Shown one piece after another: positions 1-10,631 of a stretch of DNA of 64,000 nucleotides. The position numbers and the translations under genes are program-made. This DNA comes from Andalucia godoyi. Lineage: Eukaryota > Discoba > Jakobea > Jakobida > Andaluciidae. The notes beneath the pieces were generated by a model, which was given only the letters and a program-made list of their open reading frames with translations, had not been told where the DNA came from and ran no database searches. Position 1 is the stretch's first letter; each line of letters begins with the position of its first letter. Where the stretch lies: assembly GCA_009859145.1 (NCBI GenBank), contig VRVR01000010.1, positions 62,001 to 126,000 on the forward strand. The letters are read 5' to 3'.

Positions 1-973
1 ATCGGAGCCGACTTTCCAGCACTACGGGCGCAGTTCGGGGGCTGAGATCTCGGATCAAAACCACCAATCCCTGCTGTGAAACCAGTGCCAGGACCAAATC
101 CGACTGAACCGGATGAAGCGCCATGGCGACCATTCGCTCCGGAAGAGCAACTTTCCATAACCTGTCATCTGATGATCTTTGGATTGACAACAAATGCAGA
201 TGTGTCGGCGTCAACGCAAGCACATACGTCGGGCCATAAGGAATTAACTGAATAATCATTCCATTTCCCACCGATGCAGAACTTGAAGAGGAGGCCAACA
301 CTGACGATGATGAAGACGACGGCAAGGATGATGCCGATGACGACGATGCCGATGACGACGAGGAGGAGGACGAAGACGAAGACGACGATGAGGACGAAGA
401 CGACGAGGATGAAGAGGAAGAGGATGAATTGCACACGCTCCTTTGCAGAATTGTTCCGGTCGACACATCCCACGCAATCACTGTACCAGACGTGTCTCCG
501 GAAACAAGAACATCAGGGACAAACGGCACCCAGGAAACACAAGTCACTGGAAACTCGTGGCCGACCAAAACATGGACCGACGGATCGTCCTCTTCAAATG
601 CCGCCGAATTCGAGTGTTGAGAACGAGAGCCGCTGCTTGCGCAGTTCTTGGAGGACGGTCCGTTGTTGAACGTATCACGAATCAGAACAAGATGTTGCAG
701 CCCCCATGCATGGAACCGCGATCCAAGAACGGACGAGTTATGAATCGGATGGAGCGAAGAGTAGATTGAGGGCGTTGGAGAAGGAACAGGAGACGGAATA
801 GTGCTCAGTGGAAAAGCAGGTCCATAGAACTGGAAAAGTGAAGATGCATTCGGGCTCCCGACAGACGACAGCGAATTCGAGCTGCTTGCAATCGAAGCGT
901 CCGATGCTACGTGTGTCATCGTTGATCCATGAGACGCCGACGAAGACAGTGCATTCCCAAAGAAGCGTCGCAT
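1..973 (-). CDS. WDR11: WD40 beta-propeller protein, WDR11-like (3' part runs off the window)
   Basis: One frame stays open from an ATG at 973, with an in-frame TAA six bases upstream of it, to base 1: about 324 residues without a stop. The first ~150 residues are low complexity. Then come WD-repeat features: a strand containing GHEFPVTCVSWVPF, then VLVSGDTSGTVIAWDVSTG, the classic GD...G.I..WD blade ending. A ~45-residue serine-rich insert, coded by 301-440, separates this from the next blades (a strand around LALTPTHLHLLSI, then LWKVALPERMVAMALHP). The order resembles the N-terminal propeller of WDR11, a Golgi/endosomal trafficking factor (family knowledge). The WD40 call is firm; the WDR11 assignment is inference from partial sequence. 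Other frames over the serine run look like a transmembrane protein but are artefacts. Confidence 0.65.
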   Translation of the reverse strand, partial: MRRFFGNALSSSASHGSTMTHVASDASIASSSNSLSSVGSPNASSLFQFYGPAFPLSTIPSPVPSPTPSIYSSLHPIHNSSVLGSRFHAWGLQHLVLIRDTFNNGPSSKNCASSGSRSQHSNSAAFEEDDPSVHVLVGHEFPVTCVSWVPFVPDVLVSGDTSGTVIAWDVSTGTILQRSVCNSSSSSSSSSSSSSSSSSSSSSSSSSSASSSSASSLPSSSSSSVLASSSSSASVGNGMIIQLIPYGPTYVLALTPTHLHLLSIQRSSDDRLWKVALPERMVAMALHPVQSDLVLALVSQQGLVVLIRDLSPRTAPVVLESRLR

Positions 974-1414
974 CCCTTAGCCGTGAATGTTTCCAATAAC
1001 AGACTGAAACGATATATCTATCTATACGATGCAAGATGCAAGTGAATGAACGAACGAAGAAGTCGGGAAAACGAAAGACAGAAAGACAGAGAGAGACAGA
1101 GAGACAGAGAGACAGAGAGACAGAGAGACAGAGAGACAGAGAGACAGAGAGAGCAAGTTCCAAATCCCGTGAATTCAAGTCTCGGATTTCGTCTTGCATA
1201 ACAGAAGTGCAAAGCAAAAAAATACTAGCAGAACGCCGCTGTACGACGGATCAAAACGGCGAGCAGCAGGTTTGCAGCACTGCAACGGTACACCTCTGTG
1301 GATCATTGCGTCTGGACTCGAGACATGCAGATCCGTTATGTGTTTTCTTTATCTACTTTGTCGTACATGCACTGCGTGGGCTGATTGGCACGTTGTTGGT
1401 TCACTTTCGACGCA
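974..1414. other. Intergenic spacer between divergent WDR11-like 5' end and PQ-loop gene 3' end
   Basis: No gene is supported here. It holds the GACAGAGA microsatellite and presumably the WDR11-like promoter and the PQ-loop gene's 3' UTR. Confidence 0.5.
1076..1153. repeat. GACAGAGA tandem microsatellite
   Basis: About nine imperfect copies of an 8-bp purine-rich unit, visible directly. It lies 5' of the WDR11-like gene. Confidence 0.9.
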
Positions 1415-2791
1415 TCAAACGTGATCATCAAAGTGGCTATCGTCGCTATGGACGTACGAGTACACGGATTGCATGTCCACCATCTCGTGCGAAACCTGCT
1501 TTTGTGTTTCCTTTGCCTTCGCTTTCATGATGATCTTGTGAACAGCATGCGCAGGATGTCGATATGCAAAGAATTGCCAGAGTGCCCCAGCATCAAAAAA
1601 CAGTGCTCCTAGAGATCCGCAGAGCCACGGAAGCCGCTGCATCACGTACAGCGTCTCCTGACTGAACAAAAGAATGGACACGCCATACGTGGAGTTTCCA
1701 AGAACAGCAAATGTGAATAGCAAAACAGAAACGCCGTCTGTGGATTTTCGACGGTAATTCAGCACAAGCTGCGGAATCCGCGATCCAAGATAGCATATCG
1801 CTGCGATTGTACCAAGGCTGAATCCAATGATTGTCTGCTGATCCCAGCCCGATACGTTCTCGCAGTATGCTGTACTGCTGCTATTCGCATCCGATTCTGT
1901 CAACAACAGCCTTCGAGCCACCACCCGGCTGATGTCGCTCTCTAAAGAATTACTCTGTGCATTTACCTGGAAAACGGAGTGTCGCAACAAGAAGAAGACA
2001 CCACCGACTAGCATCACAAACACCCGACCACCACCTGCGGAGGAAAGCGGTGTTTTGGGACCTTTGCGTTCGGTGGCGGACGAGCCATCCGAGAGATGCT
2101 TGAATCGAATCATATTGATTAACCGTGCTGCATGGTGTGTTTCCTCCACGACGTCAGGATGGTCGTCGGAAAGCTCTCGATGGCCAGTAGACGCCTTCAA
2201 GGATAGATGGCTGGCATCTGTTGGAAGACTGTTTGTACTGACGGACGAGCTGGAAGCAGAATGGCCGGCTTTTGCGGAGCCAGAATGTCGGGATCTGAAT
2301 CGATCTCGGAGGAAAGCCAGCGAGGAGGAAATGGTGACGCTTGGTGGAACTGATTTCAAGTGCGAATTGAAATACTCGTAGAACAGCCATTGCGACACCA
2401 GAACGAAGTCCATACTCAGAAAGTACACGGCAGTCCACTTCTGGGTTGCGAGCTGGTTGGTCAGAAACGTGCCGATTAAATTACAAGAATCGCCAATGAA
2501 CCATGCTGCAATGAACTTGGGGCTTAGTCCAGAGGCGTCTCGTGTCCGAAACACTTCGGCGACTTGCGGAATCTGAGCCACAAGCCAGCATCCAATCGAC
2601 GCAAGGCCCATAAACACGGACGTTCGCTGGGCAGGCGTGTACGCACAAGTTCCGAGATATGCATACGCCCATTCCATGTACGCATACCCATCCTGCGTTG
2701 ACTGGCACTCGCACGTCGAAACCGCAATCGAAAATCCCGGAACAAACGTATACAAAACAATCAGCAACGCAACAAGAAGTGGCAAAATCAT
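1415..2791 (-). CDS. PQ-loop repeat transporter, lysosomal/vacuolar cationic amino acid exporter family (SLC66A1/Ypq type)
   Basis: 458 residues from the ATG at 2791; the frame extends a few codons upstream only through a TTG. A hydrophobic N-terminus resembles a signal anchor. Two PQ-loop repeats are visible. The first (about residues 60-140) contains CWLVAQIPQVAEVFRTRDA. The second (about 325-420) contains CYLGSRIPQLVLNYRRKSTD. Each has the PQ dipeptide followed by a basic loop. A long Ser/Thr-rich cytosolic loop (about 150-260) separates them, giving roughly seven membrane helices. This is the arrangement of PQLC2/LAAT-1 and yeast Ypq1-3, which export Lys/Arg from lysosomes or vacuoles (family knowledge). 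The substrate here is inferred. Confidence 0.85.
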   Translation of the reverse strand: MILPLLVALLIVLYTFVPGFSIAVSTCECQSTQDGYAYMEWAYAYLGTCAYTPAQRTSVFMGLASIGCWLVAQIPQVAEVFRTRDASGLSPKFIAAWFIGDSCNLIGTFLTNQLATQKWTAVYFLSMDFVLVSQWLFYEYFNSHLKSVPPSVTISSSLAFLRDRFRSRHSGSAKAGHSASSSSVSTNSLPTDASHLSLKASTGHRELSDDHPDVVEETHHAARLINMIRFKHLSDGSSATERKGPKTPLSSAGGGRVFVMLVGGVFFLLRHSVFQVNAQSNSLESDISRVVARRLLLTESDANSSSTAYCENVSGWDQQTIIGFSLGTIAAICYLGSRIPQLVLNYRRKSTDGVSVLLFTFAVLGNSTYGVSILLFSQETLYVMQRLPWLCGSLGALFFDAGALWQFFAYRHPAHAVHKIIMKAKAKETQKQVSHEMVDMQSVYSYVHSDDSHFDDHV

Positions 2792-3227
2792 CCTTTCCAA
2801 ACGTCCATGTATACAGTCAAAGCCCGGTCTAGTCCCCCCTCACTCTCTTTCTCTCCTTTGTTTTTCTTTCTGCCATTTTTCATCCGCATTAGACACGCAT
2901 GTGACATCATGACACGCCGTTAGATGAACAATCCGACAAAGTTCGCATAAGTCTATTTTTGGAAAACGGAGTGTCTCGAATCCTCGACCGTACCGCAAGT
3001 CGACAGCTGCCGCCCAGCATCAACGCATCATCTCACCTGAACAGCGTCCTTGAGAAAAAGCAAGAAACACCAGTATTTTTTTTCTCCATTTGCGGTTCCC
3101 ATATGTCCTCTTTTTTTTTTTTCATTTATGGGCTTTTTTTTCGCGTGTTTTCCCGACAGGAAAAGGACTGAAAAGAGGGGGATCTTTTAATTTTAAAAAA
3201 GAAAAAAGAAAGAAAAAAGAGAAAAGC

Positions 3228-3467
3228 ATGGGCGCGACTCCTCGATTTGAACATCCGAACATCTGGTCTCCTGCAGGTGGATACTGGGCCAATCCTGCTG
3301 CCTGGAAGCGCAACACTGCAATTGCATTTGTGTCAATGGCTGCGCTTTCGCTTTCGGTCTTTGTTATGTCTGTCGGTAAGGAGCGACGCGAGCAGCGGCC
3401 GCTCCATTCCCTTGTTTTCGGAGGTGCCGCAAAGAACCTCAACTACGTTGGAAAGTCCGATCAATGA
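3228..3467 (+). CDS. Small single-pass membrane protein with WSPAGG...W signature
   Basis: 79 residues. I chose the ATG at 3228 because the upstream in-frame stretch is lysine/phenylalanine low-complexity typical of untranslated sequence. The N-terminus reads RFEHPNIWSPAGGYWANPA followed by WKRNT. A single hydrophobic helix covers about residues 30-50, then a basic tail. Small proteins with this PAGG...W..P..W+.NT pattern and one membrane helix recur across eukaryotes and are usually uncharacterised; a place in the mitochondrial inner membrane is a guess. It lies head-to-head with the PQ-loop gene, and the 436 bp between the two ATGs is probably a shared promoter region. Confidence 0.65.
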   Translation: MGATPRFEHPNIWSPAGGYWANPAAWKRNTAIAFVSMAALSLSVFVMSVGKERREQRPLHSLVFGGAAKNLNYVGKSDQ

Positions 3468-4125
3468 TCCTGGGATGTGTGTGTCGTTATCGCAACATCT
3501 GTCATCAAAGATTGAGTGAGTGGGTGTCAGAAAACAAGTAAATGCAAGTGTCTTTTTTACAGTAAATTTATGTTGTACCCGCATTCTTCTGTAGGCTCGC
3601 TTTTGTTATTGCACCAGAGAGTGCAGAGCACCGACTGGCAGATACGCACATGACGAATCCCGCAGCCCGGGCCTTCTTTCTCTGCGCCCAAAACCACAGA
3701 CTCTTCGACCCTCTGAACTGAACGCAGACGAAATCACGCTGTAGCCCGGAGGCAAACAGGCTGTGCTCATTTTCGTACTGAGGCCCGCCCGCGTGTCAAG
3801 CCCCAGGCAGGTGCATCGCTGCAGCTGCTGTAAAAAAAACATCGATCCCGCCCGAGCATCCAACAAGCACCAGTCTTTCGGGAATAGTTCTTCTCGATTT
3901 AATTATTATTACTATTATTATTATTATTATTTTGGGAACGCGGATTTTGGAGTATATACTCAGTATAGGCATCCACAGAGCAAACCTTTAAGTGGCCTTC
4001 CATACATATCGGTGCTTACCTGGCTATACAATACGAGCCCTTATGAAAGAATAGCAGCGTGCAGAATCAGGAATAGCGGAGTCAAACTGCATGTCATTTA
4101 GGAAATCATTTCTAGGGTTGGCGCA
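3468..4125. other. Intergenic spacer, no supported gene
   Basis: Contains a (TTA)n run at about 3902-3932 and a moderately GC-rich block at 3640-3870 without a convincing frame. Likely 5' untranslated and promoter sequence of the Sfi1-like gene. Confidence 0.4.
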
Positions 4126-7100
4126 ATGAGCGATATCAAAGTAGTGGGCAAGTCGTATCGGCCGCTCAATACAACGCGTACGCCTTCGATGTCATCCCTG
4201 GATTCCAGTGTCACTCCCACTCCGAGTGCTAGTGCGATTTCAGCTCAACACCAAGCTCTTCCGTCTGCGATAATTACGACCAGGACAAAGTCCCATGGAA
4301 CCAAGGAGCCCCTGCAATCGAGGAAAGCGCAGCTCAATTCCGATCTCTTGGTAAGCGGAAAACATGTTGTACAAATGAACCGCCCTTCTTCTGCCTCTTC
4401 AGGTTCAGGTGATCAGACGTCTAGAACGCACGCCGACACAGTCCGATCAAACATCCAAAATATTGGGCATTTGGAGGCTGCGAATGCAGATGCGTTTTCG
4501 TTCAACCCACATGCACTCGAGACAATTCCTGTTTCTGCGAGCCAAGTAGCGCTTGCAGCCAATCAAATCGCGGAAAATGTGGTGCGGAATGCGCGGCTGA
4601 ACAGCTCGTTGGGACTCTCCTCGGAATCCGTCAACGGCATCCCACCGGCTGATTCCGTCCCAGCGGAACCAACAATGTCTGTCAATTCTTCTGCGGGGCA
4701 GTGGACGATCGGAAACCCGGCTCTCATTCCCGGCTCTCCCATTCAAACTGTACCGAAGCTGGTCCAACTCGTGCAAACTGCGTCCTCGTCGTCCTCATCG
4801 TCCTCGTCTTCTTTCAATTCCGCCTCGTCATCGCTTCATTCTTCCAAATTGCTCATGGCTCGATCGCTGAAATCCCATTTTCGCTTCAAATTGGCGAAAA
4901 TGGTGGCTGCACACTGGCGGTCGTTCGCAAGAAAAAGGGCTGTGAAGCGGGAGCACTTGCTCGCATGGCACGGATATGTCTGGGCGCACAAACACGATGT
5001 GACTCTCAATGTTATTGCGGCTACCAAATGCCACGTGTCTCGAATGGCCCATGCCTTCGCGTCCTGGCAGAGATACGTGGACTTCCAACGGGAAAAGATT
5101 CGTGAGGCCGCAAGATTCTGTTTAATCAGGTGGCGTGATTGGAGCCGAAAATGCAAAGTTTCGATGGTCTTACGTCAGAAATGGCACCAAAGAAAGCAAA
5201 AGAGCGTTGTTCGTGATGCATTTCTTCGATGGGCGTTCGAAATGCATCAAAAGGAAGCGCTGCTGAAGCGACGACTGTTTCGATCTTGGAGGCGGCGCGT
5301 GCTGTGGAACAAGGAAGGACGGTCAGAACTTGCGTCACATGTGTTCGATGCGTGGAGGCATTTTGCGCACAAGAGGGGTCGGTTTTTGTTTCTTGTCTCG
5401 AACGTTGTCTTCAATATTCGATCAGCGTTTCTGATAAGGACTTGCTGGGCTTTTTGGAAACATCGATTCGACTTCCACAAGAAAGTTGGCATGCGCATCA
5501 GCCGTATTCGAGAAGGCTTCGTCAAGGCTGCCGTCATGTCCCTTTGGTCCCGTATCGTTGCCATGCGAAGGCTCCAAATCGTTGTTGCAAAAGATTTTCG
5601 ACTCCGCTGTCTGAAGAAAGCATATCTGATATGGAGAAGAAAACAGACAAAACTGCTGCTGGAGCGTGACTATCAAGGCAGTCTACGAGCCGATCTGTGT
5701 TACCAAAGAATTCTGCTCAGACGCTCCCTGCGTATGCTTTCCCAGTACGCGCTGCACAGTCAGCAGAAACGGGAGAAGCTGCGATTCGCACTGCATTATG
5801 GGAATCGCTTGACAATGCACCGAGTGATCCGTGCGTGGATTGAGTTCCGCAGGGTTCAGCATGAGGATGAGTTCAAAGAACATCTGGCGGATCAGCATTA
5901 TCAGAGAGCCATCAAGCGCGTGGTGATTCGCTCGCTGAAGAGTTATGCGGACGGAGCTGTGGATCGGGAAAGAAAAATGAGAGCTGCAATTCGGTTCATG
6001 GCTAATAACGCCAGTGCGAAAGCCCTTCGTACTTGGAAGTGGTACGCGCTCGAACACCGTCGGCAGTGTCGAAGAAACAATGAAGCAGCTCGAATGTTTC
6101 GTCTTGAGTCCTTGTTCTCCAGCTGGTTTTCGCGTGCTCGGGATGCTGGGACGCAACGTCTGACGTACACTCGCCTGAGGCTGTCGTTCATGAAGTGGAT
6201 GCAGTATCACCGAGAGTGTGGTGAGGAAAAGCTTCTGATGGCCCGTGCTGAAATGCACCATTGCAAAGCTGTTCTGAAAGCGTGTCTGAAGCGAATTGGG
6301 AACTACAGTGTTCGTCGAAGAATCGTCCATGGACAGTACGCTGCGGCGGACTCGTTTTCTGACCATAATCTGCGCCGAGAGGCGTTTGTGACGTGGAAAG
6401 AAGCATTCATGAACAACGTCCGTCTCCGCAAAAATGAGCTGATTGCAGAAATGTTTGGAAAAGAAAAGGAGCTGCTGCGATCATTTCGCAGCTGGAAGGT
6501 GTACGTTCGAAGTAAGCGCGAAAAAGTATCCATGATTGCAAAGGCGGAGAAGGATTTTAAGTGCCATTTGTTCAAGGTCGGTGTTTTACATTGGCTGAAA
6601 GTTGCTGCCGCTTCTCGGTCGGTGCGTCTACAGGCTGCTGAAGCGCAGCATGCAATTCGGGCAACGGCTGCTATGCGAAGGGTGGACATGATTGCAAGAC
6701 ATTGGAGGCAGCTGACGCTCAAGCGCAGACTGGCCCGCTCTGGGAACTTCGACGGTGCGCGCACGCCGTCCGTCGTATCTCCGTCGTTGAGCACCAGGCC
6801 TGTGGAAAAGGCTTCATCTAGCATCGGAATATTCTTGGCTCGTCCCATCGAGCCGTCCTCTTCTTTTGCGTTTTCCGGTTTAGATGTGCGTGCTGAGGAG
6901 GAAGCAATCCGACAGCACGACTATCAGATGTTTGAAGTGGTTGAGAAGCGTCGAAGAGAGCGCCTTCCTCCAAAGCCGTTTTCCGATGATGATCCTGCCA
7001 TCCTACCTGCGCCACCTGCGCACACTGCACGTGAGCCTGCATTTGTGACGCCGCCGCAAGCTTCTGCGGTAGGATCCGCGACGTCCTCGAATCATCCTGT

Positions 7101-7905
7101 ACATTCTCCCACCACCCCATCGACAACAGCGGCAGCGGCAGCACCACCACCAGTATACAACACTTCACAATCTTTCGCACCGATCCAACAGAAGACGACT
7201 ACTGGTGGTCTCACTTCCTCTCTGGCTCCCACTCCGGCTACGCCTTCGCAGGATGGAGCTCCAGTTGTGCGTGCCGACAACCAGTCGCGATCCACAGGCG
7301 TTCCTAAACGTGGCCGATCGCAGACCCCCGAGTCTGCTCGAGGACCGCCGGAAGAACTTCGCCCAGTTGTTGCAACTTCTCCAGTCCGTCGCCGTCCCCC
7401 CCTTCCACTGCAAAGCATCAAGCAAGTCGACCAGGATGATGAAATGGCGGATGTATTGCGCAGTGCGGATGTGGACGCAATCGCAGACATGTTGGGATCC
7501 GTCAAGCGACGCAAGGACAGATGCCGTGCAGACCAGAGAAGGCTTGCGGAACTGCTTCGCCGAAGGGAGGCGCACACGCAACTGATTACAGGATCTCTTG
7601 ACGACAGTGAGGATTCTCGCTTTGGAGACAGTGATGGGGACGGCGATGACAACGGCAGTGGCGACAGCGATGACAATGACGATGACAACGGCCTTTTCCG
7701 GTCCGTTGTATCGCGCAATTCGGGCACCTCTTCATCGTCGCGATCGGCAGCACGCTGGGGCGTGGATGACGAACGGGCGATACACGAGCTTCGGGGGCGT
7801 ATTCGAGAGTATCGCAGCTGGAGACGAAAGAAGGAACCGCTCATTCAAGAATTGGTTGCCATTGCGACGCAGATGTCATGCCACCCGTCGATGACATCTC
7901 TGTGA
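4126..7905 (+). CDS. SFI1: Sfi1-like centrin-binding repeat protein
   Basis: 1259 residues from the ATG at 4126. Residues 1-240 are Ser/Pro-rich linker. About 240-870 is a long, very basic helical region in which a short unit with an invariant Trp recurs every ~23-35 residues; examples are HAFASWQRYVDF, RDAFLRWAFEMHQ, SHVFDAWRHFAHKR and RSFRSWKVYVRSKR. This aromatic-hydrophobic-Trp spacing is the centrin-binding repeat of Sfi1, which builds the filament duplicating centrosomes, spindle poles or basal bodies (family knowledge). The C-terminus has Pro-rich linkers, an acidic Asp/Ser run (about 1160-1190) and a charged tail. Together with PACRGL elsewhere in the window it points to a cell with centrioles or flagella. 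Confidence 0.85.
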   Translation: MSDIKVVGKSYRPLNTTRTPSMSSLDSSVTPTPSASAISAQHQALPSAIITTRTKSHGTKEPLQSRKAQLNSDLLVSGKHVVQMNRPSSASSGSGDQTSRTHADTVRSNIQNIGHLEAANADAFSFNPHALETIPVSASQVALAANQIAENVVRNARLNSSLGLSSESVNGIPPADSVPAEPTMSVNSSAGQWTIGNPALIPGSPIQTVPKLVQLVQTASSSSSSSSSSFNSASSSLHSSKLLMARSLKSHFRFKLAKMVAAHWRSFARKRAVKREHLLAWHGYVWAHKHDVTLNVIAATKCHVSRMAHAFASWQRYVDFQREKIREAARFCLIRWRDWSRKCKVSMVLRQKWHQRKQKSVVRDAFLRWAFEMHQKEALLKRRLFRSWRRRVLWNKEGRSELASHVFDAWRHFAHKRGRFLFLVSNVVFNIRSAFLIRTCWAFWKHRFDFHKKVGMRISRIREGFVKAAVMSLWSRIVAMRRLQIVVAKDFRLRCLKKAYLIWRRKQTKLLLERDYQGSLRADLCYQRILLRRSLRMLSQYALHSQQKREKLRFALHYGNRLTMHRVIRAWIEFRRVQHEDEFKEHLADQHYQRAIKRVVIRSLKSYADGAVDRERKMRAAIRFMANNASAKALRTWKWYALEHRRQCRRNNEAARMFRLESLFSSWFSRARDAGTQRLTYTRLRLSFMKWMQYHRECGEEKLLMARAEMHHCKAVLKACLKRIGNYSVRRRIVHGQYAAADSFSDHNLRREAFVTWKEAFMNNVRLRKNELIAEMFGKEKELLRSFRSWKVYVRSKREKVSMIAKAEKDFKCHLFKVGVLHWLKVAAASRSVRLQAAEAQHAIRATAAMRRVDMIARHWRQLTLKRRLARSGNFDGARTPSVVSPSLSTRPVEKASSSIGIFLARPIEPSSSFAFSGLDVRAEEEAIRQHDYQMFEVVEKRRRERLPPKPFSDDDPAILPAPPAHTAREPAFVTPPQASAVGSATSSNHPVHSPTTPSTTAAAAAPPPVYNTSQSFAPIQQKTTTGGLTSSLAPTPATPSQDGAPVVRADNQSRSTGVPKRGRSQTPESARGPPEELRPVVATSPVRRRPPLPLQSIKQVDQDDEMADVLRSADVDAIADMLGSVKRRKDRCRADQRRLAELLRRREAHTQLITGSLDDSEDSRFGDSDGDGDDNGSGDSDDNDDDNGLFRSVVSRNSGTSSSSRSAARWGVDDERAIHELRGRIREYRSWRRKKEPLIQELVAIATQMSCHPSMTSL

Positions 7906-8272
7906 GTTGTACAGAAAGAAAACAAGAAGCACTTCAAAAATTGTAAATATTGTGTCATGAACCGCAGCGAATGTCCGAACAACTAATTCACATCATGACA
8001 CAGTGTTTCCTTCTTCTTCTTTCTCTCATTTCTCTTGGCGGCACACCCATTTTTATTAAAAGCAAAGAATCCGGGAAACCGGTCACGCAGCGTCCGGAAA
8101 ACAGACAAAACAAAAGACCCTTTGCTTAAATAGAATTAAAACAACAGAAACCGACAAAAAAGAAAGGGGGGGAATTAAAAAAACCGGAAAATCGGTAACG
8201 GGAGAAGTTTCGGACTCTCTGAATTCAATTTTTATGGAAGCATCCTTCCTTTTGTCAAGAATCCAGAAGAAA
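7906..8272. other. Convergent 3' intergenic region
   Basis: Lies between the converging Sfi1-like and TMX-like genes. AT-rich 3' UTR-like sequence with no open frame worth reporting. Confidence 0.4.
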
Positions 8273-9865
8273 TTACTCGTTCTTGTCTTTCTTGCGATCA
8301 GTTGTGGTGGTGAAACCTCCAGCGACAGCAGGTCCCTCATTGTCATCATCGACGTTGTCGCTTGCCTCTGCAACCGTTGCAGGCCCCGGCACTGCAGGAG
8401 AGCGGGGAACCTTCACACGATCATCGTCATCGCTTCCAGAGCAAACGAGCACCATAAGAAGAACGACCGAAATGACAACTAACAGCAGAGTCACCATCGC
8501 AAGGTACGGGTTTTCGGTCACAAACATTGTGAGAGAAACGAAAAAGGAATCGAACCAACCCTTGCCGCCACTGCTGATCTTGAGTTTCTGGGAAGGAATC
8601 GCACCGCTGCGCACGTCCGCCACAAACTGCTTCCATGTAGCATCGTCGTGGTTGGCAATCTGAACAAGAGATGCTGGAGCTTCGTAGTACAAGTCACCTG
8701 CAACATCAAGAGCCAGGACGCGAGGCAAGGAGTCCAGCGAAATCCCAAACGCGTCCTTCAGGTAGTTCGAGTACTGGTTCACATCGATCCAGAGACATGT
8801 GAACTTCCCTGGATACGACACCTTGATGTGACGAGCCAGTGTGTGCAATCTCTGTCGCAGCATCTCAAACGTTCCCGAGGACTTGCTCTCAAGCAAGATA
8901 ATGGCCGTTCGTCCGGTCTTCTTTGCCCACGAGTACGTTTCTGAGTTCATTTCAGGAACCAGTTCCATGCGGTTCTCATCCATCCAAGACTCCAGCGACT
9001 CTGCTAAATTTGTACCTCGTCGCGAGGAAAACACAAACACATCCTGGTCTCCATCGACGCGGATCACATGGACAGCCGGCAAGAGCTCTGACACCACGTC
9101 GATCTTAATTGACTTTGCAACTCCGAGCTCATTCCCAACTGAATACGAGACCGTCCCTGCTGGCTGGAACTTCTTTGCGACACTTGCAAACGTTTCATAT
9201 TCCTTGGACGACTCTGGTCCGACAAACACAAACGCAACACGAGTCTGTTTCAAATCGATGGCTTGGTGTGCATTCCCTGCGTCGATCTTCATCACAGGAG
9301 GACCCTTCATCACAGATGCAAATCGTACAAGCGACGTCGTTTCGCGTGGTCCTTCATACGGAAAGTCGTCCCCGTCTCGGAAATACTTGATTGTTGGATA
9401 TCCGCGAATATTGAATTGGCTGCAGACCGCTTTTTCAACAGTGCAGTCGACCGATCCGAAATATGCAGCTCTGGACTCTTCGGCGGCAGCCTTGAACTTT
9501 GGCGCAAGACTTTTACAATGACCACACCCTGTTTGATTTCATCAACAAAAAAAAAACCCCCAAATAATAATAACAATAATGATAAAAACCACCATAAAAC
9601 CCATAGGTACCGAAAATTGGAAAAGATGAAACATTGTTAGAACTTGTAAATAGGGAACGCGACCAGAGGAATGAATGCAATAAGCAAGGTATATAAGATG
9701 AGCTCACATACATGGTGCAAAAAACTCGATGAGCCACTCTCCCGAGGCAGTCTTTTGGGCAAAGTCGGAGTCTGTAAGTTCGTATACTTGTCCATATTCT
9801 AGCGAACGTGACGATGCCACCAACGATGCAATCAAAGCAAGCAGCATGAGCTTTGCCGCCATCAT
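8273..9865 (-). CDS. TMX-type transmembrane protein disulfide isomerase (two exons)
   Basis: Joined from 9712-9865 and 8273-9528, giving 469 residues. Exon 1 from the ATG at 9865 codes a signal peptide (MMAAKLMLLALIASLVASS) and the first thioredoxin strands up to WLIEFFAP. The intron (9529-9711, 183 nt) starts GTATGT, has TTCTAAC as branch site and ends CAG. It interrupts the active-site Trp codon, and splicing restores W-CGHC-K at about residues 52-57. A cis-Pro strand (GYPTIKYF), b-type domains and one membrane helix (about 393-414) follow, then an acidic tail ending KDKNE, a KxKxx-type ER retrieval signal. It resembles TMX3-like oxidoreductases that form disulfides in the ER lumen. An upstream ATG at 9910 would bury the signal peptide, so I rejected it. 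Confidence 0.88.
9529..9711 (-). other. Spliceosomal intron of the TMX-like gene
   Basis: GTATGT donor, TTCTAAC branch-like site, T-rich tract and CAG acceptor. Removing it joins the Trp codon in front of CGHC in frame, which proves the splice. Confidence 0.9.
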
Positions 9866-10631
9866 CACTGTCCGTGTGTTCGTATGCACCAAGCACGTTT
9901 TTTTTTTCAAGAAATTAAATTAAATTAAAAAAGAGGAGAAGAGACACCCAGAGAAGCCGAGCGTTTCTCAACTCCGGAATATGGGAGGACGTTCAAGAAA
10001 AAGTTCTACTGCGAATGATCTTTTTTGGCGTACGACGCGTGTATACGGGCACAAGGTATTTTTGCATTCATTCATCTCGGGGCGGCATGTCAGCTTTGTA
10101 ATCGACGAGAAGCTTCCAATAAATAAATAAATATATGTGTATATATATATATATATATTTGAGAGGTGACTCCAAGGCAGCAACGCAATTGGTGGCAACC
10201 CACTATGCAGTTTGCGATGGTGAAACGACTGGTTTGCAATAGTATACGTCTGACTGATCCTTTTTGGCTGCGCAACAACAGGCAGGGCTCGCTGCAGGGG
10301 TTTCCTGATTGAGAATCGAAAATTATGCTGCTATGCTGAACGAGCAGATCAAGAACGCCCGCAGTCCATGAGCAGAAACCTCGGGGTAAAAAGCACTCCG
10401 CCACAAGAAGATCGTCCCGAGGACACGTATCAAGCAAAGGCTCGCGTCCTGGGATTTCTCACACCTCGCAAGCTTTGGTGACCTCCCGGAAAGAAGATTT
10501 GGGGCGGTTTTTTATGATATGGTTGTTCGACTTGTTTTGAACCGGAGTACACAGAAACAATGCTGGTTGTCACTGCGCCTTGCAGTCTTTCTTGTTTCCT
10601 CGCTAAAATACGCGCCGTCCGTTGCGCCTTG
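9866..10631. other. Intergenic spacer with (TA)n run
   Basis: Holds a (TA)n run at about 10137-10158. A minus-strand frame at 10090-10437 lacks an ATG start and any recognisable motif, so I do not call a gene. Confidence 0.4.

Noticed and set aside
162-227. 66-nt GTATGT...CAG intron candidate on the minus strand
   Set aside because: It fitted only the false membrane-protein frame; the WD40 frame reads through it without stops and codes a normal blade.
165-473. Minus-strand frame that looks like a strongly hydrophobic membrane protein
   Set aside because: It begins at GTG and is the off-frame reading of a Ser-coding TCN repeat inside the WD40 gene, whose own frame shows clear blades.
1076-1153. 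Regular 8-bp repeat resembling an array
   Set aside because: Pure microsatellite with no spacers; not CRISPR. No CRISPR-like array was seen anywhere.
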